Part shown: piece after piece, positions 44,282 to 53,303 of the stretch
Layout of the letters: each line of letters starts with the position of its first letter
Numbering within the stretch: position 1 is the stretch's first letter
Origin: Flavobacteriales bacterium UBA1986
GTDB lineage: Bacteria > Bacteroidota > Bacteroidia > Flavobacteriales_G > Salibacteraceae
Direction: 5' to 3'
Length of the DNA: 59,221 bases
NCBI GenBank assembly: GCA_002336245.1
Contig: DDDG01000026.1
Location: forward strand, 1 to 59,221
Program-made: the position numbers and the translations under genes
The notes under the pieces: generated by a model
What the model saw: the letters and a program-made list of their open reading frames with translations, nothing else
Told to the model about the DNA's origin: nothing
Databases searched by the model: none

Positions 44282-44673
44282 TGCTCAAACTAGAACGCTC
44301 AAGTACAATCACTAGTAAATCCCAAGCTGAAATTTTCGAATTTGTTTCAGATCTGAGAAATTGGGAAAAACTGATGCCCGAAGGGAAGGTGACAAAATGG
44401 ACTGCAGATGCAGACAATTGTTCCTTCAACATCAACAATATGGCGGATTTGGAATTGCAAGTGGTTTCACGAAACGAACCAAATTCTATTGAGCTGAAAA
44501 ATCCGAGTCCAAAACCATTTCCAATATCTCTTAAGCTTGTCCTTTCAGAACAGGGTGATGTTCAATTTCAATTTGAAGGAGAAATGAATTTCTTTCTTCA
44601 GTCTGTGGCAGAGAAACCCCTTGGAAATCTCTTTGGCATTATGGCCGACAAGCTCAAGGAGCAATTGGACTGA
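44281..44673 (+). CDS. Small SRPBCC-fold (START-like) protein
   Basis: 130 residues from ATG 44281. The pattern LERSSTITSKSQAEIFEFVSDLRNW at the N-terminus, the central beta-strands and the C-terminal amphipathic helix (KPLGNLFGIMADKLKEQL) are those of the START/polyketide-cyclase fold, which binds a hydrophobic ligand. In Bacteroidota it is often found beside pyrE. The ligand is unknown. The end overlaps the convergent birA gene by 20 bases. Confidence 0.8.
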   Translation: MLKLERSSTITSKSQAEIFEFVSDLRNWEKLMPEGKVTKWTADADNCSFNINNMADLELQVVSRNEPNSIELKNPSPKPFPISLKLVLSEQGDVQFQFEGEMNFFLQSVAEKPLGNLFGIMADKLKEQLD

Positions 44674-45397
44674 ACCGAAGCTCTTTGAGGTCAAATCTTC
44701 GCTCCTCCTCGCCTACTCTTCCAAGCAATCTGCCGTAAGCATCAACACCTTGGATTTGAATCTCCTTCGACTCGCCGTCAATCACAACTGGAACGGACCT
44801 TGAAAACCCGTAGAGCTTACTTAGGTATAGGTCATTTAAGTTTTCGAATGATTGCACTCTTTTCCAATAAACATTGAGCTTTTCCAGACAAAACCCAAGC
44901 AGATCGTCGAGATCAAAATTTCTTCCACTCTGAACGCTCAAAGAGGTCGCATCCTTCAATTTCCCAAAATCAACTTGATTCACGTTTAGGCCAATTCCGA
45001 CTATGGTCCACTCCAGTTTGTTCCCTTTTATGGAATTTTCAATCAAAAAGCCACAAAGTTTTCGTCCATCCAAGAGAATGTCATTCGGCCATTTGATCTC
45101 TAGCTTAGCCTCACCAACAAGCGGTTGTAGGGCCTCACACATGGCGATGCTCAGGCCACGACTTATCGCAAACTGTTCGTCTGGCCCAATGCTCCTAGAA
45201 TCTAAATAGAGACTGAATAAAAGGTTATTCGAAGCAGCAGAATCCCAAGTCGTTCCCCGCTGTCCGCGTCCATTTGTCTGATAGCCCGCTCTAACAACCG
45301 TACCTGGCTGAACGAGCCCTTCTTGAATGAGCTCATACATCGTTTTGTTGGTCGACTCGAGCAAGTCAAAATCCAATACAGTGCTTCCTATTTCCAC
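44654..45397 (-). CDS. birA: Biotin--[acetyl-CoA-carboxylase] ligase BirA
   Basis: 247 residues, catalytic domain only with no N-terminal DNA-binding domain. The biotin-binding GRGQRGTTWDSA (about 45-56), KWPNDILLDGRKLCGFLIE and WTIVGIGLNVNQ are diagnostic. It attaches biotin to the carboxyl carrier protein through biotinyl-AMP. As it lacks the winged helix, it is not a repressor. Confidence 0.93.
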   Translation of the reverse strand: MEIGSTVLDFDLLESTNKTMYELIQEGLVQPGTVVRAGYQTNGRGQRGTTWDSAASNNLLFSLYLDSRSIGPDEQFAISRGLSIAMCEALQPLVGEAKLEIKWPNDILLDGRKLCGFLIENSIKGNKLEWTIVGIGLNVNQVDFGKLKDATSLSVQSGRNFDLDDLLGFCLEKLNVYWKRVQSFENLNDLYLSKLYGFSRSVPVVIDGESKEIQIQGVDAYGRLLGRVGEEERRFDLKELRFSPIAP

Positions 45398-45469
45398 CTT
45401 CAGTCTTATACCGTCAATTCATCGCTAGGCGTCTAAAAATACGTAATTTCGCGACCCTCGAAAAACAGC

Positions 45470-45847
45470 ATGGCAAAGGCAAAAAAGATTTCAGATACCG
45501 ACAAATTGGCCGACGTGATCGTTCAGGCAATTCAAGAGAAAAAAGGTTCCGACATTGTGATTTTGGACTTAAAAAAGATTCCAAGTGCAATTTGCGACTA
45601 CTTCATCATCTGTCACGGAAATTCAGATCGTCAGATCCAAGGAATTAAAAACGCCATCGAAGATGATTGTTTTAAAATCCTAAAAGAAAAACCTTTTAGC
45701 GTTGAAGGTGTTGACAACTCAGAATGGATACTGATAGATTTTGTGGACGTAGTGGTGCATTTATTTCTAAAAGATACAAGAGAATTTTTCGCACTGGAAA
45801 ATTTATGGGCCGATGCCCCGTCTAGAAAGCTAGAGAACCTACACTGA
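45470..45847 (+). CDS. rsfS: Ribosomal silencing factor RsfS
   Basis: 125 residues with IVILDLKKIPSAICDYFIICHGNSDRQIQGI and WILIDFVDVVVHLFLKDTREFF, the diagnostic body of the DUF143 family. It binds uL14 and blocks subunit joining when nutrients are low. It begins the block rsfS-ftsH-DUF2007-cdsA-psd, a common Bacteroidota order, and stands two bases before ftsH. Confidence 0.95.
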   Translation: MAKAKKISDTDKLADVIVQAIQEKKGSDIVILDLKKIPSAICDYFIICHGNSDRQIQGIKNAIEDDCFKILKEKPFSVEGVDNSEWILIDFVDVVVHLFLKDTREFFALENLWADAPSRKLENLH

Positions 45848-45849
45848 TT

Positions 45850-47976
45850 ATGAGCGAGAATAAGCAAGAACCAAAAAACGAGGGTGGTGGAAACCCAGGA
45901 TTCAAACCTGGAGGTGGTCCAAAAGGCAAACGACCATTTAACTTCTACTGGATTTACGCCATCATTGGTCTGATTTTAATATCTGTCAACCTATTTAGCT
46001 GGGGCCCAAGCCTCAAGCCAATATCCCCCGGCGAATTTCAAGCTTACATCGAGCGTCAAGAGGTTCGGAAAGTAGTTGTCATCAACAAAGAGTTTGCTGA
46101 GATCTATCTGAAAAACGATGCGCTTTCAAAAGCTCCTCACGACAAAAACGTCGAGAAACCAATATACGGCGATGCGCCAAGTCAAGGCCCACACTACAGA
46201 CTCAACATTCTTTCTCCCGAAAAATTTGAAGAAAGTCTCATTCAGTATTCGGAAGAATACGGCATTACATACGATTCTAAAAACCGCGAGAGCTGGGGAC
46301 GAGACGTAATTTCATGGATACTGCCCATCGCACTGATTTTTGGCCTCTGGATTTTCATCATGCGGCGCATGAGCGGTGGCGGAGGTCCTGGCGGTCAGAT
46401 TTTCAACATTGGAAAATCGAAGGCCCAACTCTTCGATCAGAACACAGCGATAAAAACAACCTTCGACGATGTTGCTGGTCTTGAAGAAGCCAAAGAAGAG
46501 ATCAAGGAGATCGTAGATTTCTTAAAGCACCCAAAAAAGTATACTGAACTTGGAGCCAAGATTCCAAAAGGCGCACTCTTAGTAGGTAATCCTGGTACAG
46601 GTAAAACCCTTCTTGCTAAAGCTGTAGCTGGAGAAGCAAAGGTTCCTTTTTACAGCCTTTCCGGATCTGATTTCGTAGAGATGTTTGTAGGAGTTGGTGC
46701 CTCACGTGTTCGCGATCTCTTTAAGCAAGCGAAAGAAAAAGCTCCTTCCATCATCTTCATCGATGAGATTGACGCCATCGGCCGTGCTCGCGGACGCTCC
46801 TCCATGACGGGCGGTAACGACGAACGAGAAAACACTTTGAACCAGCTTCTTACTGAAATGGATGGTTTCGGAACCAACACTGGCGTCATCATTCTAGCCG
46901 CAACGAACAGAGCTGATGTTTTGGACAGAGCGCTTCTTCGCCCAGGTCGATTCGACCGTCAGATTTTTGTAGACATGCCAGACATCAATGGCCGTCAAGA
47001 AATCTTCCAAGTTCACCTCAAACCTCTTAAACTAGCTGGTGATCTTGATGTAGAATTTTTAGCTCGTCAGACTCCCGGTTTCTCCGGTGCCGACATCGCA
47101 AACATTTGTAATGAAGCTGCGCTGATTGCTGCCCGGAAGAAGAAAAAAGCCGTCGACAAAGACGACTTTATGGACGCCGTAGATCGCGTCATCGCTGGAC
47201 TTGAGAAGAAAAGCAAAATCATTACAAAAGACGAGAAGAAGGTAATCGCTTACCACGAAGCTGGTCACGCTACTGTAAGCTGGTTGCTGGAGCACGCTTC
47301 TCCTTTAGTTAAAGTAACCATCGTTCCGCGTGGACGTTCGTTGGGAGCTGCTTGGTATCTTCCTGAAGAACGTCAAATAACTACCGCCGACCAAATGCTC
47401 GATGAGATATGCGCAGCCTTTGGTGGACGTGCCGCAGAGCAAATCATTTTTGGAAAGGTGAGCACCGGTGCACTTTCTGACTTGGAGAAAATTACAAAGC
47501 AAGTGTACAGTATGGTGACAGTCTATGGCTTGAACGATAAAATTGGAAACTTGAGCTTCTACGACTCTTCAGGCCAATCTGAATACACCTTCACGAAACC
47601 CTACAGTGAAAAGACTGCCCAAATCATCGATGAAGAGGTGAAAAAGTACACCGACATGGCGTACAAGCGTACGCTAGACCTGTTGAAGAACAGCCAAGAC
47701 AATCTCAAGCAATTGGCCGACTTGCTTCTTGAAAAAGAGGTCATCTTCAAGGAAGATTTAGAAAGCGTCTTCGGAAAGCGTCCGTTCGCAGAGCGTCATC
47801 ACCAGATTGAGAAAAAGGTAGACGACATCCCTGCAAAAGACGTTGATTCCCGAGATAATCTGAAGGAAGACGAATCGAAGGCGAACTCAAACGGACATGC
47901 TCCAGAAGAATTAAAAGACTCATCTTCGCATACGAAAAAGGAGTCTAAGCATGACAGAGGAGAAGGCCAAGCCTGA
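45850..47976 (+). CDS. ftsH: ATP-dependent zinc metalloprotease FtsH
   Basis: 708 residues. Two membrane helices (about 32-50 and 156-171) bracket a periplasmic domain. The AAA+ module has Walker A GNPGTGKT (about 243), Walker B IIFIDEID (about 302) and the second-region-of-homology ATNRADVLD. The protease site is HEAGH (about 467), and a further Asp ligand follows. An N-terminal Gly/Pro-rich stretch of about 28 residues and an acidic, polar C-terminal tail (about 650-708) differ from E. coli FtsH. It degrades membrane and short-lived cytoplasmic proteins. Overlaps the next gene by 26 bases. Confidence 0.97.
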   Translation: MSENKQEPKNEGGGNPGFKPGGGPKGKRPFNFYWIYAIIGLILISVNLFSWGPSLKPISPGEFQAYIERQEVRKVVVINKEFAEIYLKNDALSKAPHDKNVEKPIYGDAPSQGPHYRLNILSPEKFEESLIQYSEEYGITYDSKNRESWGRDVISWILPIALIFGLWIFIMRRMSGGGGPGGQIFNIGKSKAQLFDQNTAIKTTFDDVAGLEEAKEEIKEIVDFLKHPKKYTELGAKIPKGALLVGNPGTGKTLLAKAVAGEAKVPFYSLSGSDFVEMFVGVGASRVRDLFKQAKEKAPSIIFIDEIDAIGRARGRSSMTGGNDERENTLNQLLTEMDGFGTNTGVIILAATNRADVLDRALLRPGRFDRQIFVDMPDINGRQEIFQVHLKPLKLAGDLDVEFLARQTPGFSGADIANICNEAALIAARKKKKAVDKDDFMDAVDRVIAGLEKKSKIITKDEKKVIAYHEAGHATVSWLLEHASPLVKVTIVPRGRSLGAAWYLPEERQITTADQMLDEICAAFGGRAAEQIIFGKVSTGALSDLEKITKQVYSMVTVYGLNDKIGNLSFYDSSGQSEYTFTKPYSEKTAQIIDEEVKKYTDMAYKRTLDLLKNSQDNLKQLADLLLEKEVIFKEDLESVFGKRPFAERHHQIEKKVDDIPAKDVDSRDNLKEDESKANSNGHAPEELKDSSSHTKKESKHDRGEGQA

Positions 47977-48181
47977 TTGGTTCCCTGTATTTACAAGTAC
48001 CGAAATTCACAAGATTCACATTGCTCAAGCATTGTTGGAAGAAGAGAATATTGGCTCAGTCATTTTGAATAAACAGGATTCGGCCTACGTCAATTTCAAC
48101 CAAAGCAATCCCATTCATTTATTGGTTCAGTCCGATGAATTTATACGGGCAAAGCACCTCCTTGAAAAGACCGATTTATGA
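47951..48181 (+). CDS. DUF2007 (putative signal-transducing) protein
   Basis: 76 residues. TEIHKIHIAQALLEEENIGSVILNKQ and NPIHLLVQSDEFIRAKHLLEK fit the small ferredoxin-like-fold DUF2007 family, found between ftsH and cdsA in many Bacteroidota. The function is unknown; the name putative signal transducer comes from the family annotation. It starts inside ftsH and overlaps cdsA by four bases (ATGA). Confidence 0.8.
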   Translation: MTEEKAKPDWFPVFTSTEIHKIHIAQALLEEENIGSVILNKQDSAYVNFNQSNPIHLLVQSDEFIRAKHLLEKTDL

Positions 48182-48993
48182 AAGATCTGGGTAAACGGGC
48201 TGGAACGGCAGTCATCTTTGTAATCGTAGTTCTTGGGTGCATTTTATGGAATAAATATTCCATGGGATTCCTCTTTCTTACAGTCGTTTTCGCTGGCGTT
48301 CAGGAGTACTATCAAATGAGTGAAAAGCGCGATCTCGAGCCTATGAAATGGGCTGGGATGGGCATGGCTGGAATCCTTTACTTCAGCAGCTTTCTCTACA
48401 CAAACGGCGCCCACTGGGATGGCCTTCTTTGGATCAACTTAATTCTACCATTCTTCCTTTTCATCCGAGTTGTATTCGATCATCGTGAAGGGGCTTTCTC
48501 GGATCTTGGAGATACTTTAGTCGGTATTTTCTACGTCGCCGTCCCCCTCACTCTACTGAACTTCATTCCTTCATTTGCAGGACTCCCCTCTTTCTCCCCC
48601 TTTCTCATCTTGGGCTTTCTGGTCATCATTTGGGCCAACGACACCTTCGCTTACATTATAGGATCTAAGATTGGAAAGAATAAACTCTACGCAAAAGTGT
48701 CGCCTGGAAAAACCTGGGAAGGCAGCATCGGTGGCTTCATCTTCGCCATCGGAACCGCGGTTTTATACTCAAGGTTCTACACTGAACTCTCCATGCTCGA
48801 TTGGGTTCTCCTTGGGGGAATTCTCTCTGTAAGTGGCACTATTGGCGATCTGGTTGAATCTAAAATCAAGCGTCTTTCAGGAGTGAAAGATTCGGGTAAA
48901 ATTATGCCTGGCCACGGTGGAATCCTCGACCGATTTGATGCCTTCATTTTCTGCCTGCCTTTTGTGGCATTATACTTCATAATCACCGGTTGA
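48178..48993 (+). CDS. cdsA: Phosphatidate cytidylyltransferase CdsA
   Basis: 271 residues with about eight membrane helices. The CDP-alcohol-synthesising signature is in the C-terminal part: LVESKIKRLSGVKDSGKIMPGHGGILDRFD. KVSPGKTWEGSIGG precedes it. The enzyme makes CDP-diacylglycerol from phosphatidic acid and CTP, the branch point of phospholipid synthesis. It is followed by psd, a later step of phosphatidylethanolamine formation. Confidence 0.95.
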   Translation: MKDLGKRAGTAVIFVIVVLGCILWNKYSMGFLFLTVVFAGVQEYYQMSEKRDLEPMKWAGMGMAGILYFSSFLYTNGAHWDGLLWINLILPFFLFIRVVFDHREGAFSDLGDTLVGIFYVAVPLTLLNFIPSFAGLPSFSPFLILGFLVIIWANDTFAYIIGSKIGKNKLYAKVSPGKTWEGSIGGFIFAIGTAVLYSRFYTELSMLDWVLLGGILSVSGTIGDLVESKIKRLSGVKDSGKIMPGHGGILDRFDAFIFCLPFVALYFIITG

Positions 48994-49017
48994 GCGCTGC
49001 ACCTTTTTTTACATTTG
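48990..49017 (+). promoter_or_regulatory. Candidate promoter of psd, TTG-N17-TACATTTG; possible leaderless transcript
   Basis: TTG (48990-48992) and TACATTTG (49010-49017) are well spaced. The start ATG follows at 49025, only seven bases after the -7 box, so transcription would start at or beside the ATG. The element sits at the end of cdsA, so psd may be read both from the operon and from its own promoter. Confidence 0.5.
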
Positions 49018-49024
49018 TCAGCCT

Positions 49025-49684
49025 ATGAAAATCCACAAAGAAGGAGCCGGACCGCTCATCGTCGCAGCTTTTGTCCTCTTCGTTGCCAACATGCTTCTCA
49101 ATCCATTTACTGGAAACATCTATTGGCTCTTTTACAGCCATGTAGCCGTAAGTGTTGTCTTCTTTGGATTTATGGTGAACTTTTTTCGAAGTCCCAATCG
49201 CAATTGGGTGAAAGACGAGAACATCATCTACGCTCCCGTCGACGGGAAAGTGGTTGTGATTGAAGAAACTGAGGAGAACGAATACTTAAATGAGAAGCGC
49301 ATTCAGGTTTCCATTTTCATGTCCCCACTCAACGTGCACATCCAGTGGGCTCCCTTTGCAGGCGATGTGGAGTATTTCAAATATCATCCAGGAAAATACC
49401 TCGTTGCTTGGCACCCGAAGAGCTCCACTGAAAACGAGCGCACCAGCCTCGTATTGAACAACGGAAAACAGAAGGTGATGATTCGTCAAATCGCTGGAGC
49501 CGTTGCCCGACGTATCATTTGGTACGCCAAAGACGAAAAGAAACACTTCGATCAACAAGAAGAATTTGGCTTCATAAGATTTGGTTCACGTGTGGATCTC
49601 TTCCTGCCGCTCGATGCGAAAATTGAAACTTCCATCGATGCCAAAACCGTTGGCGGAAAAACACCTATTGCGCGCTTTTCGTAG
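49025..49684 (+). CDS. psd: Phosphatidylserine decarboxylase, short (archaeal-type) form
   Basis: 219 residues, a length typical of the short PSD family. Two hydrophobic segments (about 10-28 and 37-52) lie at the N-terminus. YAPVDGKVVVIEE and VSIFMSPLNVHIQW (conserved HxxW-like) lead to the self-cleavage site RFGSRVDLFLP, where Ser (about 188) becomes the pyruvoyl group. The enzyme converts phosphatidylserine to phosphatidylethanolamine. The partner PS synthase gene is not in the window. Confidence 0.93.
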   Translation: MKIHKEGAGPLIVAAFVLFVANMLLNPFTGNIYWLFYSHVAVSVVFFGFMVNFFRSPNRNWVKDENIIYAPVDGKVVVIEETEENEYLNEKRIQVSIFMSPLNVHIQWAPFAGDVEYFKYHPGKYLVAWHPKSSTENERTSLVLNNGKQKVMIRQIAGAVARRIIWYAKDEKKHFDQQEEFGFIRFGSRVDLFLPLDAKIETSIDAKTVGGKTPIARFS

Positions 49685-49692
49685 CTATAAGA

Positions 49693-50619
49693 GTGCAATT
49701 GCTCCGCTACTCTCTTCTTACTCTCTTCACTTTTCTGATTCTATCAGGAAACTTAGCTGCTCAGCTTGACTTTTCATTATTATCATCAATTGAGTCCCCA
49801 ATCTATTTGAATGCGGCGCGAGCTGGAGAGACCGGTACCCTCCGCCTGAATTTCAATCGGATAAATCAGTACTTGAACCTTGGTAATTCGCCTGAAAGAG
49901 CACTACTTACTGCAGACTGGAACTTCAAAGATTCGAAATACAGCATGGCCATTACAGGCTCAATTGATCTACTTAGCGATATTGACCGTTATAACTTGGG
50001 CCTTCATCTCATTCGCAGGCAGAGATTGTTTGATCAAATTGATTTGTCGCTTTCCATTGGCTTTGATCAAACCTATCAGCGATTGGATTTTTGGTACTTC
50101 TACCGTTACGACCCATACCAACCAATCCCCGCAATAATAGAAGAAGAAACCCTAAACTCATATGGCTTAACTCCCAACGCTTCGTTTAACATCAAGTACA
50201 AAAGCTTTAGCACTGGCTTAATGTACAACGGTGGACCGTCCTTCCTCACAAGCAACCTCGGGTACAAGTTATCACCGCGCTATTGGCTCCCATCGCATTT
50301 GCTCACAGCATTTGCAGAATACACCATTCTAGCATCAGAGGAACTTGAAATCCATCCCCAACTCTATCTCCGGCATCGAACTTTTACTAGCACGGTTCTT
50401 TCGCTCCAGTTAAGAGCACGTTATAAATGGGCAGTTGTTCGTCTTGGTTACAGGCCTAGAGGAGACGGAAGCGGAGACGGAAGTGGAATGGCAGGTGCTG
50501 GCGTTCACTTTAGGAAGAACGATTTTCTCCTAATGCTGCATCAATCAATCAACCGCGCCCGCGTTTTTGGGCCTACCTTTGAAATCAGCTACGTACGCAA
50601 CCTCAAAGCAGTAAATTGA
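49693..50619 (+). CDS. PorP/SprF-like outer-membrane protein
   Basis: 308 residues from GTG 49693. The signal peptide (LLTLFTFLILSGNLAAQ) is followed by YLNAARAGETGTLRLNF, YSMAITGSIDLL, DQTYQRLDFWYFYRY and a C-terminal strand IEISYVRNL-like, consistent with the PorP/SprF beta-barrel. No sorting-domain cargo is encoded next to it. A glycine-serine-rich loop (GDGSGDGSGMAGAG) is unusual. It overlaps the next gene by four bases (TTGA). Confidence 0.78.
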   Translation: MQLLRYSLLTLFTFLILSGNLAAQLDFSLLSSIESPIYLNAARAGETGTLRLNFNRINQYLNLGNSPERALLTADWNFKDSKYSMAITGSIDLLSDIDRYNLGLHLIRRQRLFDQIDLSLSIGFDQTYQRLDFWYFYRYDPYQPIPAIIEEETLNSYGLTPNASFNIKYKSFSTGLMYNGGPSFLTSNLGYKLSPRYWLPSHLLTAFAEYTILASEELEIHPQLYLRHRTFTSTVLSLQLRARYKWAVVRLGYRPRGDGSGDGSGMAGAGVHFRKNDFLLMLHQSINRARVFGPTFEISYVRNLKAVN

Positions 50620-52103
50620 AGATCTTAAAAGCCGAACAAATTCGGGCCGCCGACGCCTACACCATTGAACACGAACCCATTGCTTCCATCGACTTGATGG
50701 AACGAGCAGGAAAGCTCTGCTACGAATGGATTAAAAATCAATTTTCTTTAGAACGTCCCATTCGCATCTTTTGCGGAGTTGGCAACAACGGTGGAGATGG
50801 CCTTGTCATTGGTCGCCTCTTGAAAAAATCAGGTTACGATGTTGAGATGTATGTCGTACAGTATTCAGAGGATTATTCCGCAGACTTTCACAGCAATTTA
50901 CTCCGCTATAAAGAGCTGAACTTTGGAATTCATTTCATTAAAACCGAGAGCGACTTTCCAGAACTCGCTCCCGATGCACTTGTCGTAGATGCCATTTTTG
51001 GAAGTGGCCTAAACCGACCTGTAGATGGGATTGCTGCTCATTGCATCGACCGAATCAACGAATTACCTTGCATTGGTCTTGCCATCGACATTCCGTCTGG
51101 GCTTTTTGCGGAAGAGAATGCTGAGAACACCGGCTCCGTTTTCATCGCGGATGTCACCTTGTGTTTTGAAGTACCAAAACTCTCTTTTCTTTTACCCAAT
51201 GGAGGCTCCTTCGTCGGTGAATTTGAAATCATAGACATTGGGCTCGACAAGGAATTCCTCGAAAAACAAGAATCTCCTTTTATCCTGATCAGAGAAGAAT
51301 TGGCCGACTCAATTCCAGTATCACGTCAGAAATTTTCACACAAAGGAAGTTTCGGACATGCCCTGATTTGCGCTGGAAGTTTGGGAAAGGTTGGTGCCTC
51401 AATTTTAGCCAGTAAGGCTTGCCTGAGAAGTGGGGTTGGACTGCTCACCGTAAACAGCCCACTCATTGGAATGCAAAGCCTGCACACCTCCGTTCCTGAA
51501 GCTATGGTGCTTCCTTCCGAAAGCGAATTTCATCTTAAGAGTCTACCGAAACTGAATGCATTTAATGTGATTGGGATTGGCCCTGGAATTGGCCTCCACG
51601 AAGAAACTGCCAGCCTGCTTAAGCTCTTAATTCAAGAATTTGATGGACCAATGGTATTGGATGCAGATGCCTTGAACATTCTTTCTGAAAACAAAACTTG
51701 GATTTCATTTCTTCCAAAAAACAGCATTCTCACACCGCATCCCGGTGAGTTTAGAAGACTTGTAGGCGAGTGGAGTTCTGATAATGAGCGATTGGACAAA
51801 CAGATTGAATTCTCGAAAACACATGGAGTTTACCTCATTTTGAAAGGAGCTCACACTTCGATTGCTTGTCCAGACGGACGCATCTTTTTCAATTCGAGTG
51901 GGAATCCTGGAATGTCGACCGCTGGATCTGGAGATGTATTGACAGGAATGCTCACCGCTTTGTTGGCCCAAGGTTTTTCATCACTGGAAGCATCGATTCT
52001 CGGCGTTTATCATCACGGCAAAGCTGGCGACATGGCCGCTGAAGTGCGAGGTCAGCTCGCCATGACTGCAGGAGATATCATCGATCATTTGGACTTTCGG
52101 TAA
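50616..52103 (+). CDS. nnr: Bifunctional NAD(P)H-hydrate epimerase/dehydratase
   Basis: 495 residues from TTG 50616. The N-terminal half is the epimerase (YjeF_N): GVGNNGGDGLVIGRLL and VDAIFGSGLNRPVDG. The C-terminal half is the ADP/ATP-dependent dehydratase: HKGSFGHALICAGS, VLDADALNIL, TPHPGEF and the anion-hole motif GSGDVLTGML. Together they repair hydrated NAD(P)H. The two-domain fusion is the usual bacterial form. Confidence 0.94.
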   Translation: MKILKAEQIRAADAYTIEHEPIASIDLMERAGKLCYEWIKNQFSLERPIRIFCGVGNNGGDGLVIGRLLKKSGYDVEMYVVQYSEDYSADFHSNLLRYKELNFGIHFIKTESDFPELAPDALVVDAIFGSGLNRPVDGIAAHCIDRINELPCIGLAIDIPSGLFAEENAENTGSVFIADVTLCFEVPKLSFLLPNGGSFVGEFEIIDIGLDKEFLEKQESPFILIREELADSIPVSRQKFSHKGSFGHALICAGSLGKVGASILASKACLRSGVGLLTVNSPLIGMQSLHTSVPEAMVLPSESEFHLKSLPKLNAFNVIGIGPGIGLHEETASLLKLLIQEFDGPMVLDADALNILSENKTWISFLPKNSILTPHPGEFRRLVGEWSSDNERLDKQIEFSKTHGVYLILKGAHTSIACPDGRIFFNSSGNPGMSTAGSGDVLTGMLTALLAQGFSSLEASILGVYHHGKAGDMAAEVRGQLAMTAGDIIDHLDFR

Positions 52104-52110
52104 CCGAAAG
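52094..52110 (+). terminator. Hairpin centred on the nnr stop codon, possible terminator
   Basis: CTTTCGG and CCGAAAG form a perfect seven-bp stem; the three-base loop is the TAA stop itself. No T-run follows, so termination is a guess. It resembles the hairpin at 12076 in lacking a U tail. Confidence 0.35.
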
Positions 52111-52231
52111 AAAGATATGAGATATGTCGCTTTTACTTCGTTCACGCGACAGCAAGAGCATGATGTAATCTAGTGCGAATTGCAGATGAGGAGTTCAGAT
52201 GAAGATGCCGTTGAATCAGGTTTGCATCCCT

Positions 52232-52287
52232 TCTCACTCTCATTTCTCACTCCCACTCTCCACTCTCCACTCTCAGCTCTCAACTCT
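52232..52287 (+). repeat. Degenerate 6-7-bp repeat (CCACTCT-like) ending at the asparaginase stop
   Basis: CACTCTC, ATTTCTC, then four or five CCACTCT-type 7-mers, CAGCTCT and CAACTCT run in nearly exact 7-base phase. The tract ends on the CTA that is the complement of the TAG stop of the gene at 52286-53272. Two AGATATG units (52113-52126) lie at its left. Confidence 0.7.
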
Positions 52288-53272
52288 AGTAGGTGTCTTT
52301 AACATCAGCAAAGTGATGGCGAGAATCTTTCATCTCTTTCACTGCTTCTGAATGGTAGGCATAACGAAAGCCCTTGTGCAAAGCGTAGGCACCGTACTGA
52401 CCTTCTTTGTTGATCGCTAGGAAGCCTACTTGAAAATCTTCAGCGTCTTTTTGTTTGGCCACGATTCGTTGTACCATTTCCTCACAAGCTTGTTGCGGAG
52501 TATAACCATGGCGCATCATTTCCACAATGATGGCGGTTCCAGCTTCCTTGATTACAGCTTCTCCTTTTCCTGTAGCCGTGGCAGCTCCAACTTCATTGTC
52601 GAGGTACAATCCGGCACCCACAATAGGCGAATCGCCTACCCTACCGTGCATCTTCCATGCTAAGCCAGAGGTGGTGCAAGCTGCAGCCAAATTTCCATTT
52701 TCATCCAAGCCAAGCATACCAATCGTATCGTGGTTTTCGATGTTGATGACTGGCTTATAATCCGAAGTCTCTCTCCATTTTTCCCAACGCTTCAAGGCTT
52801 CAGGTGTGAGCAGATCTTCCTTTTTGAAGCCGTTGTTTAGTGCGAACTGCAGAGCTCCTTCGCCAGACAACATAATGTGGGGAGTTTTCTCCATTACTTG
52901 TCGCGCAACAGAAATTGGGTTCTTGATGTATTGCAAATAAGAAACAGCGCCCGCATTTCCATTGGAATCCATGATGCAGGCATCGAGGGTTACATTTCCA
53001 TCCCTGTCGGGCAATCCACCATATCCAACGCTGCTGACCTTTGGATCCGATTCCGCAACGCGCACTCCTTGCTCTACGGCATCAAGCATGTTATTGGTCG
53101 TCATCAAAGTGTTCCAAGCTTGCTCATTCGATACAAAACCATGGTCCCAGGTGCTGAGAATCAATGGCTTTCTTGATACCGTCTGGAAACTATCTGTCGC
53201 CATGAGTTTTGGAGCGAGCAGCATTCCTGTTCCACCAAGGGCAATGCGCTGTAAGAATGTTTTCCTTTTCAT
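52286..53272 (-). CDS. N4-(beta-N-acetylglucosaminyl)-L-asparaginase (glycosylasparaginase), Ntn hydrolase
   Basis: 328 residues. The nucleophile Thr is in NHDTIGMLG (about residue 184), where autocleavage leaves it as the new N-terminus of the small subunit. TTSGLAWKMHGRVGDSPIVGAGLY and GKGEAVIKEAGTAIIV match the active site. An N-terminal KRKTFLQRIALGGTG is twin-arginine-like but with only one Arg pair broken by Lys. The enzyme removes Asn-linked sugar remnants. The stop lies against the 52232-52287 repeat. Last gene of the operon from 55911. Confidence 0.92.
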   Translation of the reverse strand: MKRKTFLQRIALGGTGMLLAPKLMATDSFQTVSRKPLILSTWDHGFVSNEQAWNTLMTTNNMLDAVEQGVRVAESDPKVSSVGYGGLPDRDGNVTLDACIMDSNGNAGAVSYLQYIKNPISVARQVMEKTPHIMLSGEGALQFALNNGFKKEDLLTPEALKRWEKWRETSDYKPVINIENHDTIGMLGLDENGNLAAACTTSGLAWKMHGRVGDSPIVGAGLYLDNEVGAATATGKGEAVIKEAGTAIIVEMMRHGYTPQQACEEMVQRIVAKQKDAEDFQVGFLAINKEGQYGAYALHKGFRYAYHSEAVKEMKDSRHHFADVKDTY

Positions 53273-53303
53273 TTAGGGCAATTTCAAGGTTCCCATACTT
53301 TGG

